Shown here one piece after another: positions 1 through 7,859 of a DNA stretch of 24,582 nt; within the stretch, counting starts at the first letter, position 1, and every line of letters begins with the position of its first letter. The position numbers and the translations under genes were made by a program. The stretch is from NCBI GenBank assembly GCA_964610205.1, contig CAZSVI010000051.1:1-24582 (forward strand), read 5' to 3'. The notes beneath the pieces were generated by a model, which did no database searches, was not told where the DNA came from, and worked only from the letters and a program-made list of their open reading frames with translations. This DNA comes from CAZSVI01 sp964610205. Lineage in GTDB: Bacteria; Bacillota; Clostridia; DSM-8532.

Positions 1-1
1 C

Positions 2-340
2 AATATGATGCTTTTTATTAAAAGGTATATTATGGATCATATTACCGAAGACGTATCACTGATAAGACTTTCTGAAGTCACCGGTTATAATGCATCATAT
101 ATATCCAGATTCTTTAAAGAAGTTTCAGGTGAAACATTAAATGAATATGTGTCTGCGCAAAAGCTGAAAAAAGTTAAGGAACTGATGGAAGATCTCACTT
201 TGAATATTGGAGATGTAGCTGTGAAAGCCGGATTTAACTCCAGAACCTATTTTAACCGGTTCATCAGGAAAACGACAGGTCTTTCACCTCATAAATACAG
301 AGATATACTGATGAATACCGTAAAGACCGGAACGTTTTAA
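2..340 (+). CDS. AraC-family regulator, C-terminal DNA-binding part (5' end outside window)
   Basis: This is the C-terminal half of an AraC/XylS transcription factor. The frame is open to the window edge (the codon at 2-4 is in frame), so the methionines at 5 and 8 are probably internal and the sensor or receiver domain lies upstream. The visible ~110 residues hold both helix-turn-helix units: the first around LIRLSEVTGYNASYISRFFK and the second around IGDVAVKAGFNSRTYFNRF, ending in the usual GLSPHKYRD box. The SRFFKEVSGETLNEYV stretch resembles YesN-type response regulators and membrane-sensor regulators of sugar transporters. A strong palindrome follows directly, so it is probably the last gene of its unit. 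Family assignment is sure; the ligand is unknown. Confidence 0.9.
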   Translation, partial: NMMLFIKRYIMDHITEDVSLIRLSEVTGYNASYISRFFKEVSGETLNEYVSAQKLKKVKELMEDLTLNIGDVAVKAGFNSRTYFNRFIRKTTGLSPHKYRDILMNTVKTGTF

Positions 341-352
341 CAGGTTTATTGT

Positions 353-388
353 TTATAACAACGGAAGCAATTGCTTCCGTTGTTATAA
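353..388. terminator. Perfect 36-bp palindrome, probable terminator
   Basis: Positions 353-370 and 371-388 are exact reverse complements, centred on GCAATTGC with GGAAG/CTTCC arms. As RNA this folds into a long hairpin with a minimal loop of about 4 nt. It starts 13 bp after the AraC stop codon. The T-rich tail is weak (ATAATTTGATT), so termination is likely but not certain. A palindromic operator for the next gene is the alternative. Confidence 0.6.
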
Positions 389-408
389 TTTGATTAACTC
401 AGTCGATA

Positions 409-433
409 TTGATATAAGTTGATATCAAAATCT
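409..433 (+). promoter_or_regulatory. Candidate operator: TTGATAT direct repeat with 10-bp period
   Basis: TTGATAT occurs at 409-415 and again at 419-425, one helical turn apart. The second copy is part of the palindrome TTGATATCAA (419-428) and continues into GATATCAAAATCT (421-433). Almost the same 13-mer lies in reverse orientation upstream of the second amidohydrolase gene (14599-14611). It sits just before the regulator gene, so autoregulation by the YheO/DauR-like protein is plausible. No binding evidence exists. Confidence 0.35.
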
Positions 434-453
434 GTTTACACAATAATAATTGT

Positions 454-1158
454 ATGATAAAATGTCATTATCAGAATAAAAGTAAGGCTATGGTAAATGC
501 AATGGAATCTATTTTTGATCAATGGGATTTGTGGCAAAATCTACTGGATATGCTGGAGAAGCAATTTGGTGACAGATGCGAATTTGTCCTGCACGATTTA
601 ACGAAAGACTATAACCATACAATAGTAGATATCCGGAACGGTTATATTACAGGACGGAAAATCGGCGATTGCGGCAGCAATATCGGTCTGGAGGTATTAA
701 AAGGCACTGTCGCGAACGGAAACAAGTATAATTATATAACACATACAAGAGATGGCAAGATATTCCGATCATCCACTCTATTTTTAAGGGATAACAGCGG
801 AGCCGTTATAGGTTCTTTCTGTATTAACCTTGATATTACGCCTACTGTAAAATTTGAAGAATATTTAAAAAATTATAATCAATATGGAATAAAACCGGAA
901 AGCGAGCAGGGTTCGGAAGAAATTTTTGTTAACGATGTAAACCAGCTTTTTGATTATATCTGTCAGGAAGCGCAGCGCAATATAGGAAAAAATGTCGATG
1001 ATATGACTCGTGAGGACAAGATGGCGTTTATACGTTATCTTGACAACAAGGGCGCATTTTTAATAAACAGATCCAGTGAAAAAACCTGGGAGTATTTGAA
1101 AATTTCGAAATTCACTTTTTATAATTATCTTGATACTGTCAGGAGCAACAAAGGTTAG
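454..1158 (+). CDS. YheO/DauR-like transcriptional regulator (PAS plus HTH)
   Basis: Cytosolic regulator of the YheO/DauR family. An N-terminal YheO-type PAS domain (about residues 20-130) shows the hallmark FVLHDL segment, then ITGRKIGD and IGSFCINLDIT. A C-terminal DauR-type HTH (about 155-230) carries the typical MTREDKMAFIRYLDNKGAF segment and ends FTFYNYLDTVRS. The founding member DauR controls D-arginine catabolism and relatives often sit beside D-amino-acid genes. That fits a role here in sensing a D-configured amino-sugar acid (inference). It is the first gene of the operon running to 5255. The start is uncertain: the ATG at 454 lacks a ribosome site, and family length would fit ATG 490 or 502 equally well. 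Confidence 0.85.
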   Translation: MIKCHYQNKSKAMVNAMESIFDQWDLWQNLLDMLEKQFGDRCEFVLHDLTKDYNHTIVDIRNGYITGRKIGDCGSNIGLEVLKGTVANGNKYNYITHTRDGKIFRSSTLFLRDNSGAVIGSFCINLDITPTVKFEEYLKNYNQYGIKPESEQGSEEIFVNDVNQLFDYICQEAQRNIGKNVDDMTREDKMAFIRYLDNKGAFLINRSSEKTWEYLKISKFTFYNYLDTVRSNKG

Positions 1159-1202
1159 GCAGTTAAAAATGTAAAATCATAATTGGGGAAGCGGTGATTT
1201 AA

Positions 1203-2381
1203 TTGAACATTTATAAGGAACTTGGATTAAAGACCATTATTAATGCCAGTGATACATATACCAGGATCGGTGGTTCAAGAATGACCAGGGAAGTATTGAA
1301 AGCAATGAATGAAGCTTCCGAATACTTCGTTGATATTGTGGAAATGAGTAAAAAGATTAACGCTGAAGTTGCCGGAATGACCCATAATGAGGCTGCTTTT
1401 ATCTCCAGCGGCGCCGGGGCATGCATGGTACTGACAGCATCATCCCTCATGACAAAGGGAGACCCTGAACTGGTCAGGATACTCCCCGACACATCAAAAT
1501 GCAAACAAAATGAAATCATTGTATTTGAATCTCAAACACAAATTCCAATGCTTCCATACTGGCATCTCATTGAACTGTCAGGAGCAAAGCTTGTAAAAAT
1601 ATCCTCTGCAATTGAGGACTTGAATCGCGCGATTACAGACCGGACAGCCGGTGTATATTACTTTTTAGCCAATTTTTATGAAAAAGGATTGCCGCCGCTA
1701 AAGGAAATCATTCAATTATGCCACGATAAAAATGTAAGGATTGTCATTGATGCAGCCGCCCAGCTTCCGCCCAAGTCAAACCTTTGGTATTATACAAGAG
1801 ATTTGGGCGCAGATGGAATTATCTTCAGCGGCGGCAAGTTTTTAAAAGGTCCTCAAAGTACAGGGTTGTTTCTTGGAAGCAGTGAAATTGCCGATCATTG
1901 TTATTGTCTATCAAACCCGAATGTCAGCATTGGGCGACCCTATAAGGTGGGCAAGGAAGAATATGCCGGTATATACCAAGCCATTAAGCAATTCGTAGAG
2001 TCGGATGAGAATGAAGTAAAATCGATACAAAATAAGAACCTTGATAAAATTGAAGAAGCAATTGCCGATTGTACGGAATTATCTGTTAAAAGAGTACACC
2101 AGGGCAGGCTTGAGCAGGATGAACCCATGCTGATTATAGATTTGCCGGAAGGATGGACAGGCAGTGATTGCGCCAAATTTATGTATGAGCAGTGTGATCC
2201 CGCAATCGACATCGGCTGCTATAAGCCGGATGATCCCACAGGCAAATCCAATCAGATATTTATCAATTCTATTAACCTCAGGGATAATGAATTGTTATAT
2301 ATTGCTGATGCGATCAAGCGGTATATCAGCCACATTTCAAAGAGCGCCTGCGGGAACCGCATTGTAAAACGCGGGTGCTAA
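1203..2381 (+). CDS. SelA-like PLP enzyme, D-glucosaminate ammonia-lyase type (copy 1)
   Basis: Fold-type I PLP enzyme of the SelA/DgaE group (392 aa), predicted to eliminate ammonia from a 2-amino-2-deoxy-aldonate such as D-glucosaminate to give 2-keto-3-deoxygluconate. Seen: phosphate-binding SSGAGAC (68-74), VIDAAAQ with the pyridine-contacting Asp183, and FSGGKFLKGPQSTG, whose Lys212 should bind PLP. Translation starts at TTG 1203, and the paralogue at 15453-16622 also starts at TTG with aligned first residues. Known DgaE acts on the 6-phosphate. Here an ABC importer and a separate KDG kinase suggest the free acid (inference). Substrate is unproven. The last five residues, VKRGC, come from an intergenic repeat running past the stop, and the tail differs from copy 2 after KRY. 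Confidence 0.85.
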   Translation: MNIYKELGLKTIINASDTYTRIGGSRMTREVLKAMNEASEYFVDIVEMSKKINAEVAGMTHNEAAFISSGAGACMVLTASSLMTKGDPELVRILPDTSKCKQNEIIVFESQTQIPMLPYWHLIELSGAKLVKISSAIEDLNRAITDRTAGVYYFLANFYEKGLPPLKEIIQLCHDKNVRIVIDAAAQLPPKSNLWYYTRDLGADGIIFSGGKFLKGPQSTGLFLGSSEIADHCYCLSNPNVSIGRPYKVGKEEYAGIYQAIKQFVESDENEVKSIQNKNLDKIEEAIADCTELSVKRVHQGRLEQDEPMLIIDLPEGWTGSDCAKFMYEQCDPAIDIGCYKPDDPTGKSNQIFINSINLRDNELLYIADAIKRYISHISKSACGNRIVKRGC

Positions 2382-2402
2382 AACGCCTGCCGTATTCGTT
2401 TT
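2366..2402 (+). repeat. Dispersed intergenic repeat, copy A
   Basis: About 37 bp beginning AAAACGCGGG, then GCTAAAACGCCTGCC and a CGTTTT tail. It matches 5326-5361 with a one-base indel and a few substitutions. It overlaps the last codons of the upstream lyase gene and lies in the 68-bp gap before the amidohydrolase. Copy B is the right arm of a larger hairpin; no matching left arm is visible here. Confidence 0.6.
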
Positions 2403-2449
2403 ATGTGTAACGCGAACAGGGCTATAAAAGCAGCGGGGTGAATGAAAAA

Positions 2450-3532
2450 ATGTTGAATAATCTACAGGTAAAAGCATATGATACTGAAAATAATCGATTT
2501 AATTCAGGTGTATTAAAAAAAGTTAACGGCAGATATTGTTTTGAACAAAAGAGCACTGATGATGGGTCAACAGATATTTATCTTACACCCGGCTGGATCG
2601 ACATTCACACACATATCAATGACGGATTCGGAATCTTCGGCACAAACGGTGATGATATCGGGTATAAAACCGGCGTATGCATGCTGGTTGACGCGGGTAC
2701 GGTAGGTGACTATACAATTCACGGGTTCCGGAAATATGTCGAACCAACCATTAAGACCAATATAAAATTATTTATCTGTATTAGTCCTATCGGCGTTATT
2801 TTTCACCACGAATACAATGTCATGGAATATCTGAATGTCAAAAACACAGTTCAGACAATTGAAGCAAACCGTGATATTATCAGCGGGGTTAAGGTACGTA
2901 TCGGCAGTGAAGTAATCCGTCATGAAGGCATTGAACCGCTCCGGATAGCCAGTGAGGCAGCGGGAATGGCAAACTTGCCGCTGATGGTGCATATCGGAGG
3001 GATTCCTCCAAATTTTTCCGAGATCGAGCCTTTCATGAAAAAAGGGGACATCCTGACCCATTGTTTTAACGGGAGAGGCGGAAAAGTCTGGAATGACGAT
3101 GGCACGCCGTCGAAATCAATGGAGAAACTAATGATGCGGGGCGTAATTCTTGATATTGGCCACGGAAGCGGAAGTTTTTCCTTTGATATATTTAGTAAAG
3201 CCAATAAGCATGGATTGCCAAAAATTTGCATAGGAACCGACCTTCATTCCTTTTCCCGCCACAGGTATGTTTTCAATATGGCGACAACATTATCCAAAAT
3301 GCTGGGATTGTCAATGGTTCTTGAAGACATTATTTACGGTGTAACAAAATTGCCTGCGGAAATATTGCGTCTCAAGGATTGGTGCGACCTGTCGGATATA
3401 CAAAATGCCACTCTTTTTCGTATTCGGCATGAACCATTGGTTTGTGAAGATTGCTACAATCAGATTATGACTTTTGATAACAGAATTGTCCCGGTAGGTG
3501 TAATTTTAAACGGAGATTTTTACGATATTTAA
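2450..3532 (+). CDS. COG3964 amidohydrolase / deacylase, EF_0837 type (copy 1)
   Basis: Metal-dependent amidohydrolase of the group often mislabelled dihydroorotase, which commonly sits next to SelA-like lyases and KDPG/KDGP aldolases. Numbered from the GTG at 2438, all metal ligands are present: HTH (His57, His59), Lys152 in GVKVRIG (carbamylated bridge), His185 in MVHIGG, His208 in THCFNG and Asp268 in GTDLH. As I recall, characterised relatives prefer acetylated R/D-configured acids, so removal of an N-acyl group before the lyase step is the natural role (inference). I prefer ATG 2450, which has GGGGTGA upstream at good spacing. The in-frame GTG 2438 is the alternative, and the paralogue shows the same GTG...ATG arrangement. 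It is one of two closely similar copies. Confidence 0.85.
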   Translation: MLNNLQVKAYDTENNRFNSGVLKKVNGRYCFEQKSTDDGSTDIYLTPGWIDIHTHINDGFGIFGTNGDDIGYKTGVCMLVDAGTVGDYTIHGFRKYVEPTIKTNIKLFICISPIGVIFHHEYNVMEYLNVKNTVQTIEANRDIISGVKVRIGSEVIRHEGIEPLRIASEAAGMANLPLMVHIGGIPPNFSEIEPFMKKGDILTHCFNGRGGKVWNDDGTPSKSMEKLMMRGVILDIGHGSGSFSFDIFSKANKHGLPKICIGTDLHSFSRHRYVFNMATTLSKMLGLSMVLEDIIYGVTKLPAEILRLKDWCDLSDIQNATLFRIRHEPLVCEDCYNQIMTFDNRIVPVGVILNGDFYDI

Positions 3533-3560
3533 TATTATATATAAAAGGAGATAAATAATC

Positions 3561-4592
3561 ATGTCAGGAAAAGTAGTAACTTTTGGAGAAATCATGCTCA
3601 GGCTTAAAGCACCATACGGTGAGAGACTTTTGCAATCGAACGATTTTGAAGCTACCTTCGGCGGAGGTGAAGCCAATGTGGCGGTATCTTTATCTGTTTT
3701 TGGAGAAGCGGTACGCTATGTGACACTGCTGCCCGATCATGAGATTGGACAGGCATGTATCCGACAGTTGAACAGCTTTGGTGTGGATACCGGGTGTATT
3801 GTCCGTAATTCCAACCGTATTGGCGTTTACTATATAGAGCCGGGTTCCAATCAAAGACCTTCAAAAGTAATCTATGACAGGGAGTACTCTGCAATTTCCC
3901 TGGTTCAACCCGGGGATATCGATTGGGAGAAAGTATTTAAGGATGCGGACTGGTTTCATTTTACAGGGATTACTCCTGCTATAAGTCAGAATGCCGCAGA
4001 TGAAATCATGAATGCGTTAAAAATTGCCAGGGTAAATGGAATTACTGTCTCCTGTGACCTGAACTATCGTGGTAAGCTGTGGAAATACGGAAAAAAACCG
4101 AAGGATATTATGCAGGAGATTTTTTCCTTTGTGGATATCGGTATTGGCAATGAAGAGGATTGCCAGAAAATGCTGGATATAGAGAGTGACTGGGACGTCG
4201 GAGGCGGTGCGTTAAGTATTGATGATTATAAACGCATGAGCGAAAAGGTGCTTATGAAGTATCCTTTGCTTAAAATACTGGCCGTTACCCTTCGGGAGAG
4301 TTATAATGCCAACGACAATGGCTGGTCCGCATGCCTTAACGACCGGAATTTGTTTACAGTCAGTAAAAAGTACCGTATTCCCCATATTGTAGACAGGGTC
4401 GGAGGCGGCGATGCGTTTGCCGGAGGATTGATCTACGGGCTAAGAAATTTGAACTCCCATAGAGATGCACTTGAATTCGCAGTAGCCGCAAGCTGCCTGA
4501 AACACTCCATTCTTGGAGATTATAACCGGTGCAGCATACAGGAAGTAACAGCCCTTATAAACGGCGGAGGATCAGGACGCGTACAGCGGTAA
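3561..4592 (+). CDS. kdgK: 2-keto-3-deoxygluconate kinase (PfkB family)
   Basis: Ribokinase/PfkB-family sugar kinase of normal length (343 aa), predicted to phosphorylate 2-keto-3-deoxygluconate at O6 with ATP in the cytosol. Seen: an N-terminal FGGGEANVAV substrate-side motif (about 33-42), the NYRGKLW segment typical of KDG kinases (about 168-174), and the C-terminal PfkB signature GGGDAFAGG (281-289) with catalytic Asp284. A good ribosome site (AAAGGAG) precedes ATG 3561. It lies 28 bp after the amidohydrolase and 21 bp before KDPG aldolase, and this pairing makes KDG the most likely substrate. Other 2-keto-3-deoxy sugar acids cannot be excluded. Confidence 0.88.
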   Translation: MSGKVVTFGEIMLRLKAPYGERLLQSNDFEATFGGGEANVAVSLSVFGEAVRYVTLLPDHEIGQACIRQLNSFGVDTGCIVRNSNRIGVYYIEPGSNQRPSKVIYDREYSAISLVQPGDIDWEKVFKDADWFHFTGITPAISQNAADEIMNALKIARVNGITVSCDLNYRGKLWKYGKKPKDIMQEIFSFVDIGIGNEEDCQKMLDIESDWDVGGGALSIDDYKRMSEKVLMKYPLLKILAVTLRESYNANDNGWSACLNDRNLFTVSKKYRIPHIVDRVGGGDAFAGGLIYGLRNLNSHRDALEFAVAASCLKHSILGDYNRCSIQEVTALINGGGSGRVQR

Positions 4593-4613
4593 ACGGAAAA
4601 AAGGAGAATAACA

Positions 4614-5255
4614 GTGGAGTCATACAAGGTAAAAGAAATTTTTAATATGACAAGGATTATTGCGATTATTCGCGGAATCCCAAAGGAATTTCTGGTGCAA
4701 ACCGTGGAGGCTCTGGCTCGTGGCGGCATACAGGCGGTAGAGATTACGTTGAACCGCAGTGATGCTGTCGATGGAATCAGGGAATTGACGGAAAAATTCG
4801 GAGACAGTATTGCCATCGGCGCAGGGACGGTCCTTGCAGTTGAACAGGTAGAGGCAGTTGCCGCGGCAGGCGGCAAATATATCATTTCACCGAATGCGGA
4901 TATGGATGTTATCAAACGAACTAAGGCATTGAAGCTGCTTTCCATACCCGGTGCAATGACTCCCACAGAAATTATTGCCGCAAGAGCAGCCGGCGCGGAT
5001 TATGTAAAGCTTTTCCCGGCGGCAAGTCTGGGAATTGATTATTTCAAGGCGCTTCTTTCTCCGCTGCCAGACATACCTTTTCTTGTTGTAGGAGGGATCG
5101 GACCTGACAATGTGAAGGATTTTCTGAACGCGGGAGCCCAGGGAGCAGGTATTGGCGGAAAGCTTGCCGACAAACAGTTAATTTCACAGGGAAGGTTTGA
5201 CGAACTTGCTGCTGTTGCAGCTAATTATATAACAAAGGTTAATAGCTATGTATAA
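4614..5255 (+). CDS. eda: KDPG (2-keto-3-deoxy-6-phosphogluconate) aldolase
   Basis: Class I aldolase that splits KDPG into pyruvate and glyceraldehyde-3-phosphate, the last step of the Entner-Doudoroff branch. The 213-aa length is normal. Family residues are in place: Glu43 in AVEITL, the GAGTV loop (69-73), Schiff-base Lys132 in YVKLFPA, and the phosphate-binding VVGGIGPDN near 158-166. Translation begins at GTG 4614, seven bases after AAGGAG. It is the last gene of the operon and is followed by a large imperfect hairpin. With KdgK next door it converts KDG to central metabolites. Related aldolases act on 4-hydroxy-2-oxoglutarate, but the kinase partner favours KDPG. Confidence 0.92.
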   Translation: MESYKVKEIFNMTRIIAIIRGIPKEFLVQTVEALARGGIQAVEITLNRSDAVDGIRELTEKFGDSIAIGAGTVLAVEQVEAVAAAGGKYIISPNADMDVIKRTKALKLLSIPGAMTPTEIIAARAAGADYVKLFPAASLGIDYFKALLSPLPDIPFLVVGGIGPDNVKDFLNAGAQGAGIGGKLADKQLISQGRFDELAAVAANYITKVNSYV

Positions 5256-5269
5256 TACTGTATAATTAC

Positions 5270-5356
5270 GGCAGGCAGGGGTTTTTAGCGGCGTTTGCTA
5301 AATGAGGCTTGTACGATGGCGGGCCAAAACGCGGGACGCTAAAACGCCTGCCCTAT
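5270..5356 (+). repeat. Large imperfect hairpin / repeat copy B between convergent genes
   Basis: GGCAGGC (5270-5276) pairs with GCCTGCC (5346-5352). Inside it TTTTTAGCG (5282-5290) pairs with CGCTAAAA (5337-5344), followed by further GCGTTT/AAAACGC pairing. The right arm (5326 onward) is the same repeat as at 2366-2402. Lying between eda (+) and the AraC gene (-) and followed by GCGTTTTGTTT, it probably also works as the eda terminator. Its size and its dispersed right arm suggest a REP- or MITE-like element. Confidence 0.6.
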
Positions 5357-5402
5357 GCGTTTTGTTTACAACACACCCCGAACGTTTCATCAAATGCTTT
5401 AT

Positions 5403-7751
5403 TTATTCATTCACATTACTGCAAACAAACTTTTCCCTGTACTTTTTGGGTGTGTATCCAAACATCATCTTAAATCTGCTTATGAAATAATGGGAAGTGG
5501 AATATCCCATGATATCGGATATTTCTTCAACTTTCAAATCTGTGTTGATTAATAAACTGCGGCAGTGATTCAGTTTAAGATTGGTAAGATAATCTATAAA
5601 TTTAACTCCTGTCTCATTTTTAAAAACTTTACTCAAATACTTATGGCTAATCCCCAATTCACCTGCAACATGTTCCAAGGATAGCTGAGTGTTCTGTATA
5701 TTCTGTTCAATATAATCAAGAGCTCTCTTTACTAGCATTTTATTGTTTGAAACAGTCTTTTCCATACTTTCAAAGCCTTGAAATATTATTTCCTTCGCCA
5801 ATGCTTCATATTCAAGTATATTGGAGGTTTTCTCAAAATCCTGGACAAGGCCGTTCTCTCCCCCATCCTGGGTATACGTATAATCTTCAATCATAGAGGC
5901 GCATGTAACCAGAACTGAATGTATCTGCTGATAACTGAAAACCTCATTTTTTAATGTTTTAATAAGAATTTCCAAGTCAGTTATACTTTTTTCGCGGTTA
6001 AAGCTTTTCAAAGAATTCTCAAGATTGTTTAAAAGCAATCTGTTGAAAGTTGAATGTTCTTTTTCGATCTTTACAATATTCTTATAGGTAAAAAGGTATT
6101 TTTCAGGAAAAACATAGGCGTAATTCAGGCCGTTTAATGCCTCCTTAAAGGATATATTCATGTTTTTTATATTTGAATCGATTTTTCCGAAGGACAAGTA
6201 TTTTGATTTCAATATATGTTCAGACGTCTGTTTCAGCGTCTGTTTAAGGAATACATTTCCCAGATGATATAATTCCTCTTCCTCAAAGTCAAAATTATAT
6301 ATGACTGCTATGAGGTTATCTTTTTCATAAAATATACACCTTGAATAAACAGTAGAGAACACTTCGTATATTTTTGAATAAATATTCAGTTTTTCATATT
6401 CATACAAAACAACTTTTTCAGAAGACTGAAGCCTTTCGAGTTTGATTGCCGACGCACAGAAGTTTTTAAAGGGAAAGGCAATATTCAGCATCTTCATTCT
6501 GGCATCTATCTCTGCTGAATCAGGCGGTTCTTCCGACAGCAACGAATTAAGGAAGTTAATTATCAGAACCGGCCGTACTTTTTTAAGCTCCTCTTCCTTT
6601 TCTTTCATTATATTTTCCATATTATTTATGGTCCCGCTTATTAAAGCGTACTCATTGTTACCCTTTACCTGATTAAAAAAATACGGACTTTTTATGCAAT
6701 AATTAGCAATAGACTCTATAGGTTTGACAATTCTCTTGGCTTGTACAACAGAAGCGATTATTCCGACAAATACCGAAAGCAGTGTTATCAGTGATATTAT
6801 TCTGAGCATATATTTTGTTACCGATGAAATGGATTCCATGGGGGCTAAAGATACATAGGTCCAATCACCGTATACTGACGGCTGATATGATACCACAACA
6901 GGAGTTCCATCAAGTTCTGAAGTAAAATGTCCCGGTTTATTATTTGTTTCCAATAACTTTTTATTATATTGCAGCTCTGAAATATTCTGACCTATATATT
7001 TATTATCAGAATGCGAGATAATAATACCCTGTTGATTAAAAATAAAAATACTTCCCAGATCTTCCGGTGCGTATTTATTTATAAAGTTATTGCATATATC
7101 TCCGCTAATTGTAACGATAACAGCTCCCTTGATTTTTTCATTATATCCGCTGGATAACCTGACAGCGTGGATTATATTTTCAGGCGCCTGTGAAAAATGA
7201 ATCTCGGAGGACTTAATCCCCAGGTTTTTCCCATAGTCAAAAATCAGTGATACGTGTTCCAGATTATCAGGAACAATATCGGCTGCCTTCTGAACAATAT
7301 CATAATAATGCTTAAGATCGTTTTGGGATTCCAATGGCTTATACAGAGTATGCCTGATATATTCGGTAGATATTAAGAGATTGCTGTTTGAATAATATAT
7401 GGACAGTGAAAAAATAAGAGGATTTAAAACAAGTATATCATTTAAATATTTGCTTACCATGGAAATATCAGCAATACTGTTTTCCAGAGGATCATTAAAA
7501 TAACGGTTAAGATAGAAGTTGTTATTCAAATCTCGCATAATTTTTACCGAAATATCATCAACCGCATCTATTACGGCTAAGTCTATACTGCTTTTGTACT
7601 GGTTCAGCAGTTTATTGTTTGAAGAGATTGTATTGTGGGTTATAATACCATTCATAATCTGGCATGAAAGAATTCCTATAATAAGTGTACATAATATAAT
7701 TATGGATATATAGGAAATAAGCAATGTTAGAAATGCGGATAATTTATGCAA
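5403..7751 (-). CDS. Membrane-sensor AraC regulator (YesN/dCache type)
   Basis: One-component transmembrane regulator of 782 aa. TM1 lies at about 7-31 and an extracytoplasmic sensor at about 35-310, with PAS/Cache-like stretches such as FIFNQQGIIISHSDN. TM2 is at about 314-336, followed by a HAMP-like linker (RIVKPIESIANY). A long cytoplasmic region follows, then a C-terminal AraC double HTH (about 675-775) with GISHKYLSKVFK and GYTPKKYREKF. Such proteins sense an extracellular sugar or loaded binding protein and switch on the neighbouring LplA/LplB/YtcP importer. The divergent transporter at 8140 fits this exactly. The start is TTG at 7751, six bases after GGAGGG. Family is sure; the ligand is unknown. 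Confidence 0.92.
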   Translation of the reverse strand: MHKLSAFLTLLISYISIIILCTLIIGILSCQIMNGIITHNTISSNNKLLNQYKSSIDLAVIDAVDDISVKIMRDLNNNFYLNRYFNDPLENSIADISMVSKYLNDILVLNPLIFSLSIYYSNSNLLISTEYIRHTLYKPLESQNDLKHYYDIVQKAADIVPDNLEHVSLIFDYGKNLGIKSSEIHFSQAPENIIHAVRLSSGYNEKIKGAVIVTISGDICNNFINKYAPEDLGSIFIFNQQGIIISHSDNKYIGQNISELQYNKKLLETNNKPGHFTSELDGTPVVVSYQPSVYGDWTYVSLAPMESISSVTKYMLRIISLITLLSVFVGIIASVVQAKRIVKPIESIANYCIKSPYFFNQVKGNNEYALISGTINNMENIMKEKEEELKKVRPVLIINFLNSLLSEEPPDSAEIDARMKMLNIAFPFKNFCASAIKLERLQSSEKVVLYEYEKLNIYSKIYEVFSTVYSRCIFYEKDNLIAVIYNFDFEEEELYHLGNVFLKQTLKQTSEHILKSKYLSFGKIDSNIKNMNISFKEALNGLNYAYVFPEKYLFTYKNIVKIEKEHSTFNRLLLNNLENSLKSFNREKSITDLEILIKTLKNEVFSYQQIHSVLVTCASMIEDYTYTQDGGENGLVQDFEKTSNILEYEALAKEIIFQGFESMEKTVSNNKMLVKRALDYIEQNIQNTQLSLEHVAGELGISHKYLSKVFKNETGVKFIDYLTNLKLNHCRSLLINTDLKVEEISDIMGYSTSHYFISRFKMMFGYTPKKYREKFVCSNVNE

Positions 7752-7830
7752 TGCTATCCCTCCACAAGAATATTACAAGATTTGTAAATATCATTAAGAT
7801 GTGCTGGTTATTATGCCAAGCCACATTTTA

Positions 7831-7859
7831 ATTATAACATAATACCGTAAAAATACAAA
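7831..7859 (-). promoter_or_regulatory. Probable promoter of the membrane AraC regulator
   Basis: On the minus strand TGTTATAAT forms an extended -10 (TATAAT at 7836-7831) with a weak -35, TTTGTA (7859-7854), 17 bp upstream. It lies about 80 bp before the TTG start of the regulator. A CGGTATTAT motif (7847-7839) falls in the spacer, suggesting self-control. Confidence 0.5.

Noticed and set aside
2164..2367. 67-codon open frame (+) within the 3' part of lyase copy 1
   Set aside because: It overlaps the lyase in another frame, and the lyase frame aligns with its paralogue throughout.
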